From Polynucleobacter sp. AM-25C3 (lineage in GTDB: Bacteria; Pseudomonadota; Gammaproteobacteria; Burkholderiales; Burkholderiaceae), in NCBI RefSeq assembly GCF_018882335.1, contig NZ_JACVOS010000007.1, positions 78,906-142,905 on the forward strand: 64,000 nt of DNA. The letters run 5' to 3'. The notes below the pieces were generated by a model. That model did no database searches. It was not told where the DNA came from and was given only the letters and a program-made list of their open reading frames with translations. Positions within the stretch are counted from its first letter, which is position 1. Each line of letters starts with the position of its first letter. Made by a program: the position numbers and the translations under genes. This document shows, in pieces, positions 1-8,788 of the stretch.

Positions 1-401
1 ATCTCCGAATCAGTAACCCTGCTCCAAGGAAGTCCAAACCGCTGCCCAAGGTCTTCACGAATGTAGGCAATTGATAAGGCAACTACCTCCTCAGCAAAAT
101 GACTGAGGGCATGCGTGACCTCTTTTAAATCAGCTATGCCATTCAGATCTCGGAATGCAATCCAGAGCATGAGGCGCTGCCTAGCCAGCCTCAGATCCGC
201 CATAAATTGAGCCTCATCCTGCTCCGGGACAGCCAGAGCGGCCTGGCAGGCGCTCAATAAACCCCTAATCCCGTCAACATCGACTTTTTGAGAGCTCTGA
301 GACTGGAGCCAATCCGCCCATTCTGGACGAGAATTCAGCCAGCGTTGCGCATAGCTAGAATGCTGCTTTAGAAATTCAATTTGGGCGGGAAAATTGGTCA
401 T
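1..401 (-). CDS. glnE: Glutamine synthetase adenylyltransferase, N-terminal part
   Basis: This is the 5' part of a minus-strand gene that runs off the left edge of the window, so only about 133 residues are visible. The translation starts MTNFPAQIEF and continues into the GlnE N-terminal pattern: RLARQRLMLWIAFRDL, then a helix-rich stretch ending near LGQRFGLPW. GlnE adenylylates and deadenylylates glutamine synthetase in response to PII and glutamine. The ATG at 401 is preceded by a GGAG ribosome binding site. The gene is divergent from the yhdP-like gene at 481, and the 79-bp gap must hold both promoters. The catalytic nucleotidyltransferase domains lie outside the window, so the call rests on the N-terminal signature. 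Confidence 0.8.
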   Translation of the reverse strand, partial: MTNFPAQIEFLKQHSSYAQRWLNSRPEWADWLQSQSSQKVDVDGIRGLLSACQAALAVPEQDEAQFMADLRLARQRLMLWIAFRDLNGIADLKEVTHALSHFAEEVVALSIAYIREDLGQRFGLPWSRVTDSE

Positions 402-480
402 TTCTCCATCTTAATCCGACTCCAGACTGAAACGCGCAGAAGCTTGGAGATCGCCCAATGGCTGACGGATAATAGAGGCC

Positions 481-3400
481 ATGCTTCGAAACATCATCCG
501 GACTCGCCTGCAGAGCGTGCTTCAAAAACGTCCTCCAGGCCCTGGTGGTATTTGGCGTAAGCGTGCCCTCATTCTTGCTGGCGTCACTGTGGCTTTTTTT
601 GTAATAGGCCATCTTGGGGTGCGGTTTGTTTTATGGCCTCAGATCGAAAAATCAAAGCCCGCCTTAGAACGCTTAATGAGCGCTCGCTTAGGCACTAATG
701 TCACGATGGATGATGTCCAAGTATCCTGGACTGGAATTCGTCCGAGCTTTATGATTGAGGGCTTGCGATTTAATGGCGCAACTGCATCTACACCACCCTT
801 ATTCATTCAAAATATCAGCGGGCAACTCAGCTGGCTTTCTTTCTATCACTTATCACCATATTTTCACGAGATCACTTTTAATCAGGTTCAGTTATATGCG
901 CAACGTGATGCAAAAGGCGCAGTCTCCATTGCGGGAGTTCCGATTAAAAGCCGGTCTAATGACTTTGCAACCGAGAGCTGGCTGCTCGCTCAAAATGACA
1001 TTCAAATTAACAACGCCAAAATCTTCTGGGAAGATCAACAGGGTCGCAAGCTAAAGACTTCTATAGAAATAAAAGATTTTCACTTTACGAATGGCATTCG
1101 TAGGCATCAAGGCGGACTAAATGCAATAACGCCATGGAGCCCAAATCCCATTTCAGTGCAGGCAAATTTCGTACATCACCTTGGCGGGCAAGCGGGTGAT
1201 TGGCGTGATTGGGTCGGCACTTTTTCTTGGGATCTTGCTGATTTCAACCTCAGCCAAATCTCCAAAGATATTTCACTTCCACTGCATGACTTGGGTGGAA
1301 AGCTCAGCTCTAAAGGTAGTCTGAAACTTGATGGCGGTAAGGCTGATGGCGGGCAAATGTCTTTAACAGCTGATCGCCTCAAGGTGCAACTTAATAAGGA
1401 TGAAGATCCCATTGAGTTTGGCAGACTTGAAACTGATCTATTGCAGGATACGGATAGCGGCCTCAACTCCATCACTACGAAAACCTTGGCATGGCGAAAC
1501 ATCGACAGCCCTAGTACCGCCCCGCTTGAAAAATTAAGTCCCATTACTTTCCGCTGGCGCCCACCAAAAGATGGCGCCGAGATTAAAGAGTTTGGTTTCT
1601 CATCGCCAAAAATACAGGTGGAAGATATTGCTCTGTTTGCACTTAACCTCCCTCTGCCGAAAAAAATTCATCAGTGGATCAAGATTTCCGAGGCTGATGG
1701 AGAATTGCAGAATTTAGATATCAATTGGTCCGAAAGCCAATCCGCTTTATCGGCCTTACCAATTCCGGGAAATTGGTTTTCCGCCAATAGCCTCGATTTC
1801 ACTATCAGCGCAAAACTGAATGGCATTAGCTTCATTAGGATAAATAAATCGATGCCCTCAGCCTCGAATTTATCTGGGAACTTGGTAAGCAATCAGAGGC
1901 AAGGGAGCCTCACAATCGATTCCAACAATCTTGAGTTGGAGATGAGTGATTTCTTATCCTCCCCTGAAATTCAATTAGACCGTGCAAAAGGTGAAATTAG
2001 TTGGTCCAAGCAAAAAGGTGGATGGCTAATCAACGCCAAGAAACTACAACTAAGTAACTCTGAAATTACCACTAATCTAGATCTGAGCTATTTACTTAGC
2101 GGACCTAAGCAACCCGATCAAATGGTGCTAGATATGGAATTCGTCAAAGCCAAATTGGCGACAGCGCATCGCTATCTGCCGGTTGGAATGGATAAGGATA
2201 GTCGCCTGTATTTGAGCAAGGCCTTTGAGTCTGGAGATATTCAAAATGGGTCTTTGCACATTAAGGGCGATCCAAATCAAGTCCCCTACCCAGCTGGAAC
2301 CGTTGGGGAGCTAAGCCTGCATCTGCCTTTTGCTAAGGCAAGCTTTAAACCAGCCCCTTTATTACCAAAAAACCAGGGGATATGGCAGACATTCAGCAAT
2401 GTCAGCGGCAATATTGATATGAAGCAATCAACCTTAAATGTTGCCATCGATAAAGCAAATTTTAAAAAGGTACTGCTAACCAATATCAATTCACAAATTC
2501 CCAATCTCAGCGCAAAGCAACTGACCTTGCTCATCAATGGCGCAGTTGAGGGGGATGGATCAGAGATTCTGGAATACCTCTTTGCGTCACCCGTGGGTAT
2601 TCAGCAAGCAAATCTAGCCAAGAATCTCACCCTAAAGGGTCCAGTAAATCTAGACATTGGCTTAAAAATCCCACTGTCCGGAAGTGACGATGTCAACTTT
2701 GATGCAAAAATTACTCTTCCAGGCAATCAGGCTCAATGGGGGAATGCTCCTCCATTAGAAAATCTGAAGGGCAAAGTCCGCATTACTGAAACTAATCCCG
2801 AGTTCGAAGATGTGACTGCAAATTTTTTGGGTGGCGCTTTCAAGATTTCGAGCGCACCATCTTCATCCGGAAACTCCAGCTTTAGTATCGGTGGCGATAT
2901 TAATGCCAGCTTCATCAAAGATTACATTTCGGGAAATTTACAATCTCGAACTCATCCCGCACTACTTTCTGCGATGAGTGGGTCAGCCAAATACGAAGGC
3001 ATGATCAACTTTAATAAAGCAGGAAGTCAAGCTAACTTGAAGTTTGATCTACGCAATTGGGCTAGCTCCGCTCCTGCGCCCGCAAAGAAATTAATGGGAA
3101 CGCCAATGCTCGGAGAGTTGAGTTTAAAAACTTACACCACCAGCAAATCAAATCCAGTGCGCGCAGATTGGTCCGGAAAATTGGGGGATCAATACTTCAT
3201 TCAAGGCAACCTCAATTTCGCCAATGAGATAAAAAATGCATTAGGCATTGGAGCTGTAGCCCCCTTACCTCAACAAGGTCTTGGAATGCACTTAGCCAGC
3301 AACGAACTCAACCTCGATCAATGGATAGAGTTTTTGGGTGCAGGAAAGCCAATGGGTAAAGCGAGTGAAGCGAATAAGTCAGATATTCCAAATGAAGATA

Positions 3401-4650
3401 TACAAATCTCCGCCCAAGTTAAAAAATTGATTGCCCTGGATCGCGAATGGGCCGATGTCAGTATTCTTTCTCACGAAAAAAATAAGGCATGGCAAATACG
3501 TTTGAATTCACCCCAAATTGTTGGCAATGTGCAATGGCACCCTAGTAATAGCGATCATCCTAGTGGATTTATTTCCGGAAGACTTGCGCGCCTGAAACTG
3601 CCAGATCAACGCACACCTACAGACTTGCCTTCTAAAGAGAATGCTCCACTAAAATCGGTGAGCCTTAAGACCCCTGTCAGTCCAAATACTATCCCCAGCC
3701 TGGATTTAATGATCGATGATTTGAGTTGGACCAAAGCAAAGCTAGGCACCGTAAAGATTAAATCTAAAACTAGTCAGGACCTCATGCAGGTCGAGTCTAT
3801 TCAAATCAATAATCCACAAGGCAACTCGATAATCAAAGGCCAATGGAATGCTCGCACTCCAAGCACCCCAGATCAGAGCTCTATCGTTGTGGATATGAAT
3901 ATCAAAGACGCAGGCCAAATTATTGCCCATTGGAGCAACTCTAAATCTGTAGAGGGTGGAGAAGGAAAACTCAATGCCTCGCTTTCCTGGGCTGGCCCAC
4001 TCTTTGCCCCAGCTTATGACTCACTTGCTGGTGAGGTCAGCCTTGATCTCGTCAAAGGCCGCCTACTGGAAGTCAATACAGATGGAGCCAAGTTACTCGA
4101 TGTTCTTAGTCTGCAAAGTCTCTTTAGATTTGCAACCTTTGACTTAAAGGGTAGTTTAGGAAACTTAGCGACTAAAGGTACGCCTTTTAATTCTATTAAT
4201 AGTAATTTTGAGATTGCACAAGGAATAGCCCAAACTAAGCAATTCACAATGATTTTGGATCAAGCTCGTGTAGCCATGACAGGACAAATAAATATCCCCA
4301 AAGAAACTCAGGATCTTCGTATCACCATATTCCCTACGATTGATGCCACGGCAGGTTCACTAGCTGCGTTTGTTATCAACCCCATCATTGGCTTGGGGGC
4401 AGTGTTAGGTCAATACCTCATTACAAATCAAATTAATCGCACTATGCAAACGGATTATTTAGTGCAAGGTTCTTGGGAGAGTCCTGAAGTCATTCCACTC
4501 GATCAAAAAGGTCAACCGCTCGATGCTAAAACGCTAGAGACCATTCGAACAAAGAATCTTTTAAAAGAGCAAAGTAAGCCGAGTTCGCCGAACACTGCTC
4601 CTACTAACCCGCCAGTAAATCAGAATAACTCCACCCAAATCCCAGCTTAG
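481..4650 (+). CDS. YhdP/AsmA-like large envelope protein (DUF3971 family)
   Basis: This 1389-residue protein matches the YhdP family (TIGR02099-type) in length and layout. It has a short basic cytoplasmic N-terminus, one membrane segment at about residues 28-46, and then a very long beta-rich periplasmic region. The C-terminal AsmA-like part contains repeated AGSLAAF/GLGAVLGQYLI-type segments near residues 1290-1325. In enterobacteria YhdP acts in transport of phospholipid to the outer membrane, which is family knowledge rather than anything seen here. The last 40 residues are a low-complexity Pro/Ser/Asn/Thr tail. The stop is 6 bp before the nitrilase-family gene, suggesting co-transcription of 481-7004. 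The start ATG has only a weak ribosome binding site (GAGG). Confidence 0.85.
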   Translation: MLRNIIRTRLQSVLQKRPPGPGGIWRKRALILAGVTVAFFVIGHLGVRFVLWPQIEKSKPALERLMSARLGTNVTMDDVQVSWTGIRPSFMIEGLRFNGATASTPPLFIQNISGQLSWLSFYHLSPYFHEITFNQVQLYAQRDAKGAVSIAGVPIKSRSNDFATESWLLAQNDIQINNAKIFWEDQQGRKLKTSIEIKDFHFTNGIRRHQGGLNAITPWSPNPISVQANFVHHLGGQAGDWRDWVGTFSWDLADFNLSQISKDISLPLHDLGGKLSSKGSLKLDGGKADGGQMSLTADRLKVQLNKDEDPIEFGRLETDLLQDTDSGLNSITTKTLAWRNIDSPSTAPLEKLSPITFRWRPPKDGAEIKEFGFSSPKIQVEDIALFALNLPLPKKIHQWIKISEADGELQNLDINWSESQSALSALPIPGNWFSANSLDFTISAKLNGISFIRINKSMPSASNLSGNLVSNQRQGSLTIDSNNLELEMSDFLSSPEIQLDRAKGEISWSKQKGGWLINAKKLQLSNSEITTNLDLSYLLSGPKQPDQMVLDMEFVKAKLATAHRYLPVGMDKDSRLYLSKAFESGDIQNGSLHIKGDPNQVPYPAGTVGELSLHLPFAKASFKPAPLLPKNQGIWQTFSNVSGNIDMKQSTLNVAIDKANFKKVLLTNINSQIPNLSAKQLTLLINGAVEGDGSEILEYLFASPVGIQQANLAKNLTLKGPVNLDIGLKIPLSGSDDVNFDAKITLPGNQAQWGNAPPLENLKGKVRITETNPEFEDVTANFLGGAFKISSAPSSSGNSSFSIGGDINASFIKDYISGNLQSRTHPALLSAMSGSAKYEGMINFNKAGSQANLKFDLRNWASSAPAPAKKLMGTPMLGELSLKTYTTSKSNPVRADWSGKLGDQYFIQGNLNFANEIKNALGIGAVAPLPQQGLGMHLASNELNLDQWIEFLGAGKPMGKASEANKSDIPNEDIQISAQVKKLIALDREWADVSILSHEKNKAWQIRLNSPQIVGNVQWHPSNSDHPSGFISGRLARLKLPDQRTPTDLPSKENAPLKSVSLKTPVSPNTIPSLDLMIDDLSWTKAKLGTVKIKSKTSQDLMQVESIQINNPQGNSIIKGQWNARTPSTPDQSSIVVDMNIKDAGQIIAHWSNSKSVEGGEGKLNASLSWAGPLFAPAYDSLAGEVSLDLVKGRLLEVNTDGAKLLDVLSLQSLFRFATFDLKGSLGNLATKGTPFNSINSNFEIAQGIAQTKQFTMILDQARVAMTGQINIPKETQDLRITIFPTIDATAGSLAAFVINPIIGLGAVLGQYLITNQINRTMQTDYLVQGSWESPEVIPLDQKGQPLDAKTLETIRTKNLLKEQSKPSSPNTAPTNPPVNQNNSTQIPA

Positions 4651-4656
4651 GCCGCC

Positions 4657-5490
4657 ATGAACCCCCTTGCAAATGCTTCGGAACTCAAAATTGCATCGAT
4701 ACAAATGGTATCAACACCTCAGCTCAATGAGAATCTTGAGGTGGCTGCGCGCTTGACTAAATCCGCCTCGGATTGTGGATCTCAGCTTGTAGTGCTGCCA
4801 GAATATTTTTGCTTAATGGGAATGAAAGACGCCGATAAAGTAAATGTGCGGGAGGCTGCTGGGTCTGGCCCAATTCAAGAGCGGCTCGCTGCAATTGCGC
4901 AAGAAAATAATATTTATCTAGTCGCTGGCTCCATTCCCCTGGAAGCCAAAGAATCCAACAAAGTTCTCAATAGCTCTCTCGTATTTAATCCACAGGGAAA
5001 GCAAATTGCTCGATACGACAAAATTCATTTGTTTGGCTTTCAAACTGAGACGGAGCGCTACGAAGAATCCGAAACCATTGCACCAGGCAGCCAGCCAGGC
5101 CAATTCGAAATTCAAGTTAATTCGATGGATTGGCGCTTTGGTTTAAGCATTTGCTATGACTTGCGTTTTCCAGAACTGTATCGGGCGCTTGGCCAAGTCG
5201 ATTGCCATATTATTCCCGCTGCATTTACCTATACTACCGGCAAAGATCATTGGGAAATTCTTCTGCGCGCCCGTGCCATAGAAAATCAATGCTACGTACT
5301 ATCCTCAGCACAAGGTGGCATTCACCTTAATCAACGGCGTACATGGGGTGAGAGCATGCTGATTGATCCTTGGGGGGAAATATTAAGCAATCTTGCCGAA
5401 GGTGAGGGATTTATTACTGGCACGCTAAGCAAAGATAAATTAAAAGAGGTACGCTCTAAGTTACCCGCACTAAAACACCGCAAGCTTTAA
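4657..5490 (+). CDS. Nitrilase-family carbon-nitrogen hydrolase (Nit1-like)
   Basis: This 277-residue protein of the nitrilase superfamily has the full Glu-Lys-Cys catalytic triad: E49 (LPEYF), K122 (YDKIHLFGF) and C166 (ICYDLRFPE). Length and motifs fit the Nit1/NitFhit branch. Members hydrolyse omega-amides such as deaminated glutathione as a metabolite-repair step. The exact substrate cannot be read from the sequence. It sits between the yhdP-like gene and tldD, a gene order common in Burkholderiales. Its stop codon shares one base with the tldD start (TAATG), so translational coupling is likely. Confidence 0.85.
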   Translation: MNPLANASELKIASIQMVSTPQLNENLEVAARLTKSASDCGSQLVVLPEYFCLMGMKDADKVNVREAAGSGPIQERLAAIAQENNIYLVAGSIPLEAKESNKVLNSSLVFNPQGKQIARYDKIHLFGFQTETERYEESETIAPGSQPGQFEIQVNSMDWRFGLSICYDLRFPELYRALGQVDCHIIPAAFTYTTGKDHWEILLRARAIENQCYVLSSAQGGIHLNQRRTWGESMLIDPWGEILSNLAEGEGFITGTLSKDKLKEVRSKLPALKHRKL

Positions 5491-7004
5491 TGAAGAAAGT
5501 TCAGCAGAACAAGATGAAAGCACCAGAAGCATTATTTCCAAGTGATTGGACTAAGCCCAAAAAACAGGCTGACCTTCTCAAGCTAGCAAAATCTATTCTC
5601 CTTGAGCCAACAGGCCTCTCCGAGCAGGATTTGCATCGCACCTTTGGCAATATGTTTACACATCAACTTGATGATGCTGACCTCTACTTTCAGCACACTC
5701 GAAGTGAGAGTTGGAGTCTTGAGGAAGGTATTGTTAAGTCTGGAAGCTTTAGCATCGACCAAGGCGTTGGTGTGCGTGCAATTTATGGCGATAAAACTGC
5801 TTTTGCTTACTCCGATGAAATCAATTTAGAGGCTTTAAATAAGGCTGCAAAATCCACTCGAGTAATTGGCCCTCAAGGCGGTAAACGCGCCATAGCAAGC
5901 AAAATCTTTACTCCCGTTTCTAATGGCCTGTACTCAGACTTAAATCCTTTAGATTCACTTGCCCCACAAGAAAAAATTGCCTTACTTGAAGGTATTGAGC
6001 GTCGCGCCAAAGCACGTGATCCACGCATCATTCAGGTGATGGCCAGCCTAGCCGGTGAGTTTGATGTTGTTCTGGTGGTTCGAGCTGATGGCTTATTGGC
6101 TGCTGATGTGCGCCCACTAGTGCGAGTCTCAGTTCATGTAATTGCCGAGCAAAATGGTCGCCGTGAGTCCGGATCTTCAGGTGGTGGCGCCCGCCATGAT
6201 TACCACTATTTCAATACTGAATTGATTAATCAATATGTTGATGAAGCTGTCGATGGGGCACTAATTAATTTGGACTCTCGCCCGGCTCCAGCAGGTCCGA
6301 TGACTGTAGTGATGGGTCCAGGTTGGCCTGGCGTATTACTTCATGAAGCAGTTGGTCATGGTCTCGAAGGAGACTTTAATCGCAAGGGCTCTTCCGCATT
6401 TGCTGGTTGCATTGGACAACGTGTAGCTGCTAAAGGCGTCACCGTGGTGGATGATGGAACGCTATCTGGTCGTCGCGGCTCACTCAACATCGATGACGAA
6501 GGCACCCCCACCCAGTGCACCACTCTCATTGAGGATGGTATTTTGAAGGGCTACATCCAAGATAGCCTCAATGCCCGCCTCATGAATATGCCCCTAACAG
6601 GGAATGGTCGGCGAGAGAGTTTTGCCTCCCTGCCAATGCCTCGCATGACCAATACCTATATGTTGGCCGGTAAAGATGATCCCCAAGAGATCGTGGCTAG
6701 CATCAAACGCGGCCTTTATGCGGTCAACTTTGGCGGTGGCCAAGTCGACATTACCAGCGGCAAGTTTGTGTTCTCAGCCTCTGAAGCCTATTGGGTAGAG
6801 AACGGCAAAATTCAATATCCCGTCAAAGGCGCCACCATTATTGGTAGTGGCCCTGAATCCCTAAAACAGGTCTCTATGATCGGAAATGACCTCAAATTAG
6901 ACGGTGGCATCGGGGTTTGCGGCAAAGAAGGTCAAAGCGTCCCCGTGGGCGTTGGACAGCCCACTTTACGTATTGATAGCCTGACTGTCGGGGGAACCGC
7001 TTAA
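5490..7004 (+). CDS. tldD: Metalloprotease TldD
   Basis: This 504-residue protein is TldD, the catalytic subunit of the TldD/TldE (PmbA) zinc protease, which trims unstructured peptides and matures small modified peptides such as microcin B17. The HExxxH zinc motif is visible as HEAVGH at residues 285-290. The surrounding glycine-rich segment and the C-terminal half (GNGRRESFASLPMPRMTN) are typical of the family. Its partner TldE is not in this window. The start overlaps the nitrilase stop by one base. A second in-frame Met at residue 9 is an alternative start and would shorten the protein slightly. Confidence 0.92.
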   Translation: MKKVQQNKMKAPEALFPSDWTKPKKQADLLKLAKSILLEPTGLSEQDLHRTFGNMFTHQLDDADLYFQHTRSESWSLEEGIVKSGSFSIDQGVGVRAIYGDKTAFAYSDEINLEALNKAAKSTRVIGPQGGKRAIASKIFTPVSNGLYSDLNPLDSLAPQEKIALLEGIERRAKARDPRIIQVMASLAGEFDVVLVVRADGLLAADVRPLVRVSVHVIAEQNGRRESGSSGGGARHDYHYFNTELINQYVDEAVDGALINLDSRPAPAGPMTVVMGPGWPGVLLHEAVGHGLEGDFNRKGSSAFAGCIGQRVAAKGVTVVDDGTLSGRRGSLNIDDEGTPTQCTTLIEDGILKGYIQDSLNARLMNMPLTGNGRRESFASLPMPRMTNTYMLAGKDDPQEIVASIKRGLYAVNFGGGQVDITSGKFVFSASEAYWVENGKIQYPVKGATIIGSGPESLKQVSMIGNDLKLDGGIGVCGKEGQSVPVGVGQPTLRIDSLTVGGTA

Positions 7005-7023
7005 TACGGCTTAAAATAGTTGA

Positions 7024-8148
7024 ATGAGCCAACAAAACACGAATCCCGCTAACTGGTATGCCGCCGTCGACAAAACGTCGGATACAGATGATCAACGCAT
7101 TCATAACATTACTGTTCTGCCACCGCCAGAGCATTTAATTCGCTTCTTTCCGATTTCGGGAACTCCTACTGAAGCCTTAATCAGTAAAACACGCAGCAAA
7201 ATTCGGAACATTATTCATGGCAAAGATGATCGCCTCTTGGTCATCATCGGACCCTGTTCCATTCATGATCCCCGTGCAGCCTTAGAGTACTGCCAACGAT
7301 TGTTAGCAGAGCGTGATCGCTTTGCCGGTGAACTTGAAATTGTGATGCGCGTCTATTTCGAAAAGCCACGCACGACTGTTGGTTGGAAGGGTTTAATTAA
7401 CGACCCCTACTTGGATGAGAGCTACCGCATTGAAGAAGGTCTGCGCATTGCACGTCAAGTGCTGATGGAAATTAATCGTCTTGGCATGCCTGCTGGCAGC
7501 GAGTTCCTAGATGTGATTTCTCCGCAATACATTGCTGACTTGATTTCTTGGGGCGCTATCGGAGCACGTACCACCGAGAGCCAGGTTCACCGTGAACTCG
7601 CTTCAGGCCTCTCTGCACCCATCGGATTCAAGAACGGCACAGACGGCAATATCAAGATCGCAACGGATGCTATTCAAGCAGCTAGCCGCCCACACCATTT
7701 CTTGTCAGTACACAAAAATGGTCAAGTCTCCATTGTGGAAACTAAGGGTAATAAAGATTGCCACGTCATTTTGCGTGGTGGTAAAGAGCCAAACTATGAA
7801 GCACAGTACGTTCAAGCAGCTTGCGCTGAGCTAGAAGCAGCAAAGCTTCCAGGCAGTTTGATGGTTGACTTATCGCATGCGAACTCCAGCAAAAAGCATG
7901 AGCGTCAAATTGTGGTTGCAGAAAATATTGCTGAGCAAATTGAATCTGGCTCACGCCAAATTTTTGGCGTGATGATTGAAAGCCATCTCAATGATGGCGC
8001 ACAAAAATTCTCGCCAGGAAAAGATGATCCGAATAAGCTGGAGTATGGCAAAAGCATTACAGATGCCTGCATTAACTGGGAGGATTCAGTTAATGTATTG
8101 CAACGCCTCGCATTGGCAGTGAAGAATCGCAGAAAAGCAAAGAAATAA
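7024..8148 (+). CDS. aroG: 3-deoxy-7-phosphoheptulonate (DAHP) synthase
   Basis: This 374-residue class I (AroFGH-type) DAHP synthase condenses phosphoenolpyruvate and erythrose 4-phosphate, the first step of the shikimate pathway. Family motifs are clear: VIIGPCSIHDP near residue 75, FEKPRTTVGWKG near 117, GSEFLDVISPQYIADLISWGAIGARTTESQ around 160-190 (metal and substrate site), and VDLSHANSSK near 280. Which aromatic amino acid feeds back on it cannot be decided from sequence alone. It follows tldD by 19 bp and is closed by a strong terminator at 8188-8220. Confidence 0.92.
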   Translation: MSQQNTNPANWYAAVDKTSDTDDQRIHNITVLPPPEHLIRFFPISGTPTEALISKTRSKIRNIIHGKDDRLLVIIGPCSIHDPRAALEYCQRLLAERDRFAGELEIVMRVYFEKPRTTVGWKGLINDPYLDESYRIEEGLRIARQVLMEINRLGMPAGSEFLDVISPQYIADLISWGAIGARTTESQVHRELASGLSAPIGFKNGTDGNIKIATDAIQAASRPHHFLSVHKNGQVSIVETKGNKDCHVILRGGKEPNYEAQYVQAACAELEAAKLPGSLMVDLSHANSSKKHERQIVVAENIAEQIESGSRQIFGVMIESHLNDGAQKFSPGKDDPNKLEYGKSITDACINWEDSVNVLQRLALAVKNRRKAKK

Positions 8149-8187
8149 AGAAATCAGCAGATAAAGCGAGACTGCTTTGTTGACCTC

Positions 8188-8220
8188 AAAAGAGACTAAT
8201 TTACTTAGTCTCTTTTTTTT
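8188..8220. terminator. Bidirectional rho-independent terminator between aroG and the adenosyltransferase gene
   Basis: An 11-bp stem (AAAGAGACTAA paired with TTAGTCTCTTT, loop TTTAC) is followed by a run of T on the plus strand. On the minus strand the opposite arm also ends in CTCTTTT, so it can serve both convergent genes. The hairpin overlaps the stop codon of the minus-strand gene, which encodes the C-terminal KKETK. Confidence 0.8.
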
Positions 8221-8770
8221 CATGCTTCCATAGAATGTCTTGACCACCAGCCGCGCGATTGAGTACGCGCGCTAATACAAACAAGAGATCAGACAGGCGA
8301 TTGACGTACTGACGTGGAGCGTCATATAAAGGCTCTTCCCAACCCAAGCGCACAATCGATCGTTCGGCGCGTCTACAAACTGTGCGGCATACGTGAGCTT
8401 GGGCAGCGGCACGAGTACCGCCGGGGAGAATAAATTCCGTTAATGGGGGCAAGGTTGCATTGTATTTTTCTAGCCAAATATCCAGTTGGGCTACGTGCTC
8501 TGGCTTAAGCAAGGTGTAATTCGGGATGCAAAGTTCGCCACCCAAATCAAACAAGTCATGCTGCACTTGCAAAAATAACTCTTTGAACTCTCCAGCAATG
8601 CTTTCGGGGATTGATTCAGTCATTAAAACCCCGATTTCTGAGTTCAACTCATCCACGTCACCCATGGCGCAGATGCGTAAATGATCCTTCTCGACTCGGC
8701 TGCCATCACCCAGTCCGGTCATACCGGCATCACCGGTTCTAGTGGCTATTTTTGAAAGTCGATTTCCCAT
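8201..8770 (-). CDS. Cob(I)yrinic acid a,c-diamide adenosyltransferase, PduO type
   Basis: This 189-residue ATP:cob(I)alamin adenosyltransferase makes adenosylcobalamin, the cofactor of class II ribonucleotide reductase and some mutases. The PduO-type ATP-binding N-terminus TRTGDAGMTGLGDGS is at about residues 11-25. The conserved C-terminal cobalamin-site region contains VCRRAERSIVRL and YVNRLSDLLFVLAR. The ATG at 8770 (MGNRLSKIATRTGD) is chosen because it starts just before the conserved motif; the longer open frame upstream overlaps the divergent glcD and matches nothing. The gene is divergent from glcD with 18 bp between start codons. It is the natural partner of nrdJ (52887-55307), although 44 kb away. 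Confidence 0.9.
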   Translation of the reverse strand: MGNRLSKIATRTGDAGMTGLGDGSRVEKDHLRICAMGDVDELNSEIGVLMTESIPESIAGEFKELFLQVQHDLFDLGGELCIPNYTLLKPEHVAQLDIWLEKYNATLPPLTEFILPGGTRAAAQAHVCRTVCRRAERSIVRLGWEEPLYDAPRQYVNRLSDLLFVLARVLNRAAGGQDILWKHEKKETK

Positions 8771-8788
8771 GCAACTAATTATAGGTAA

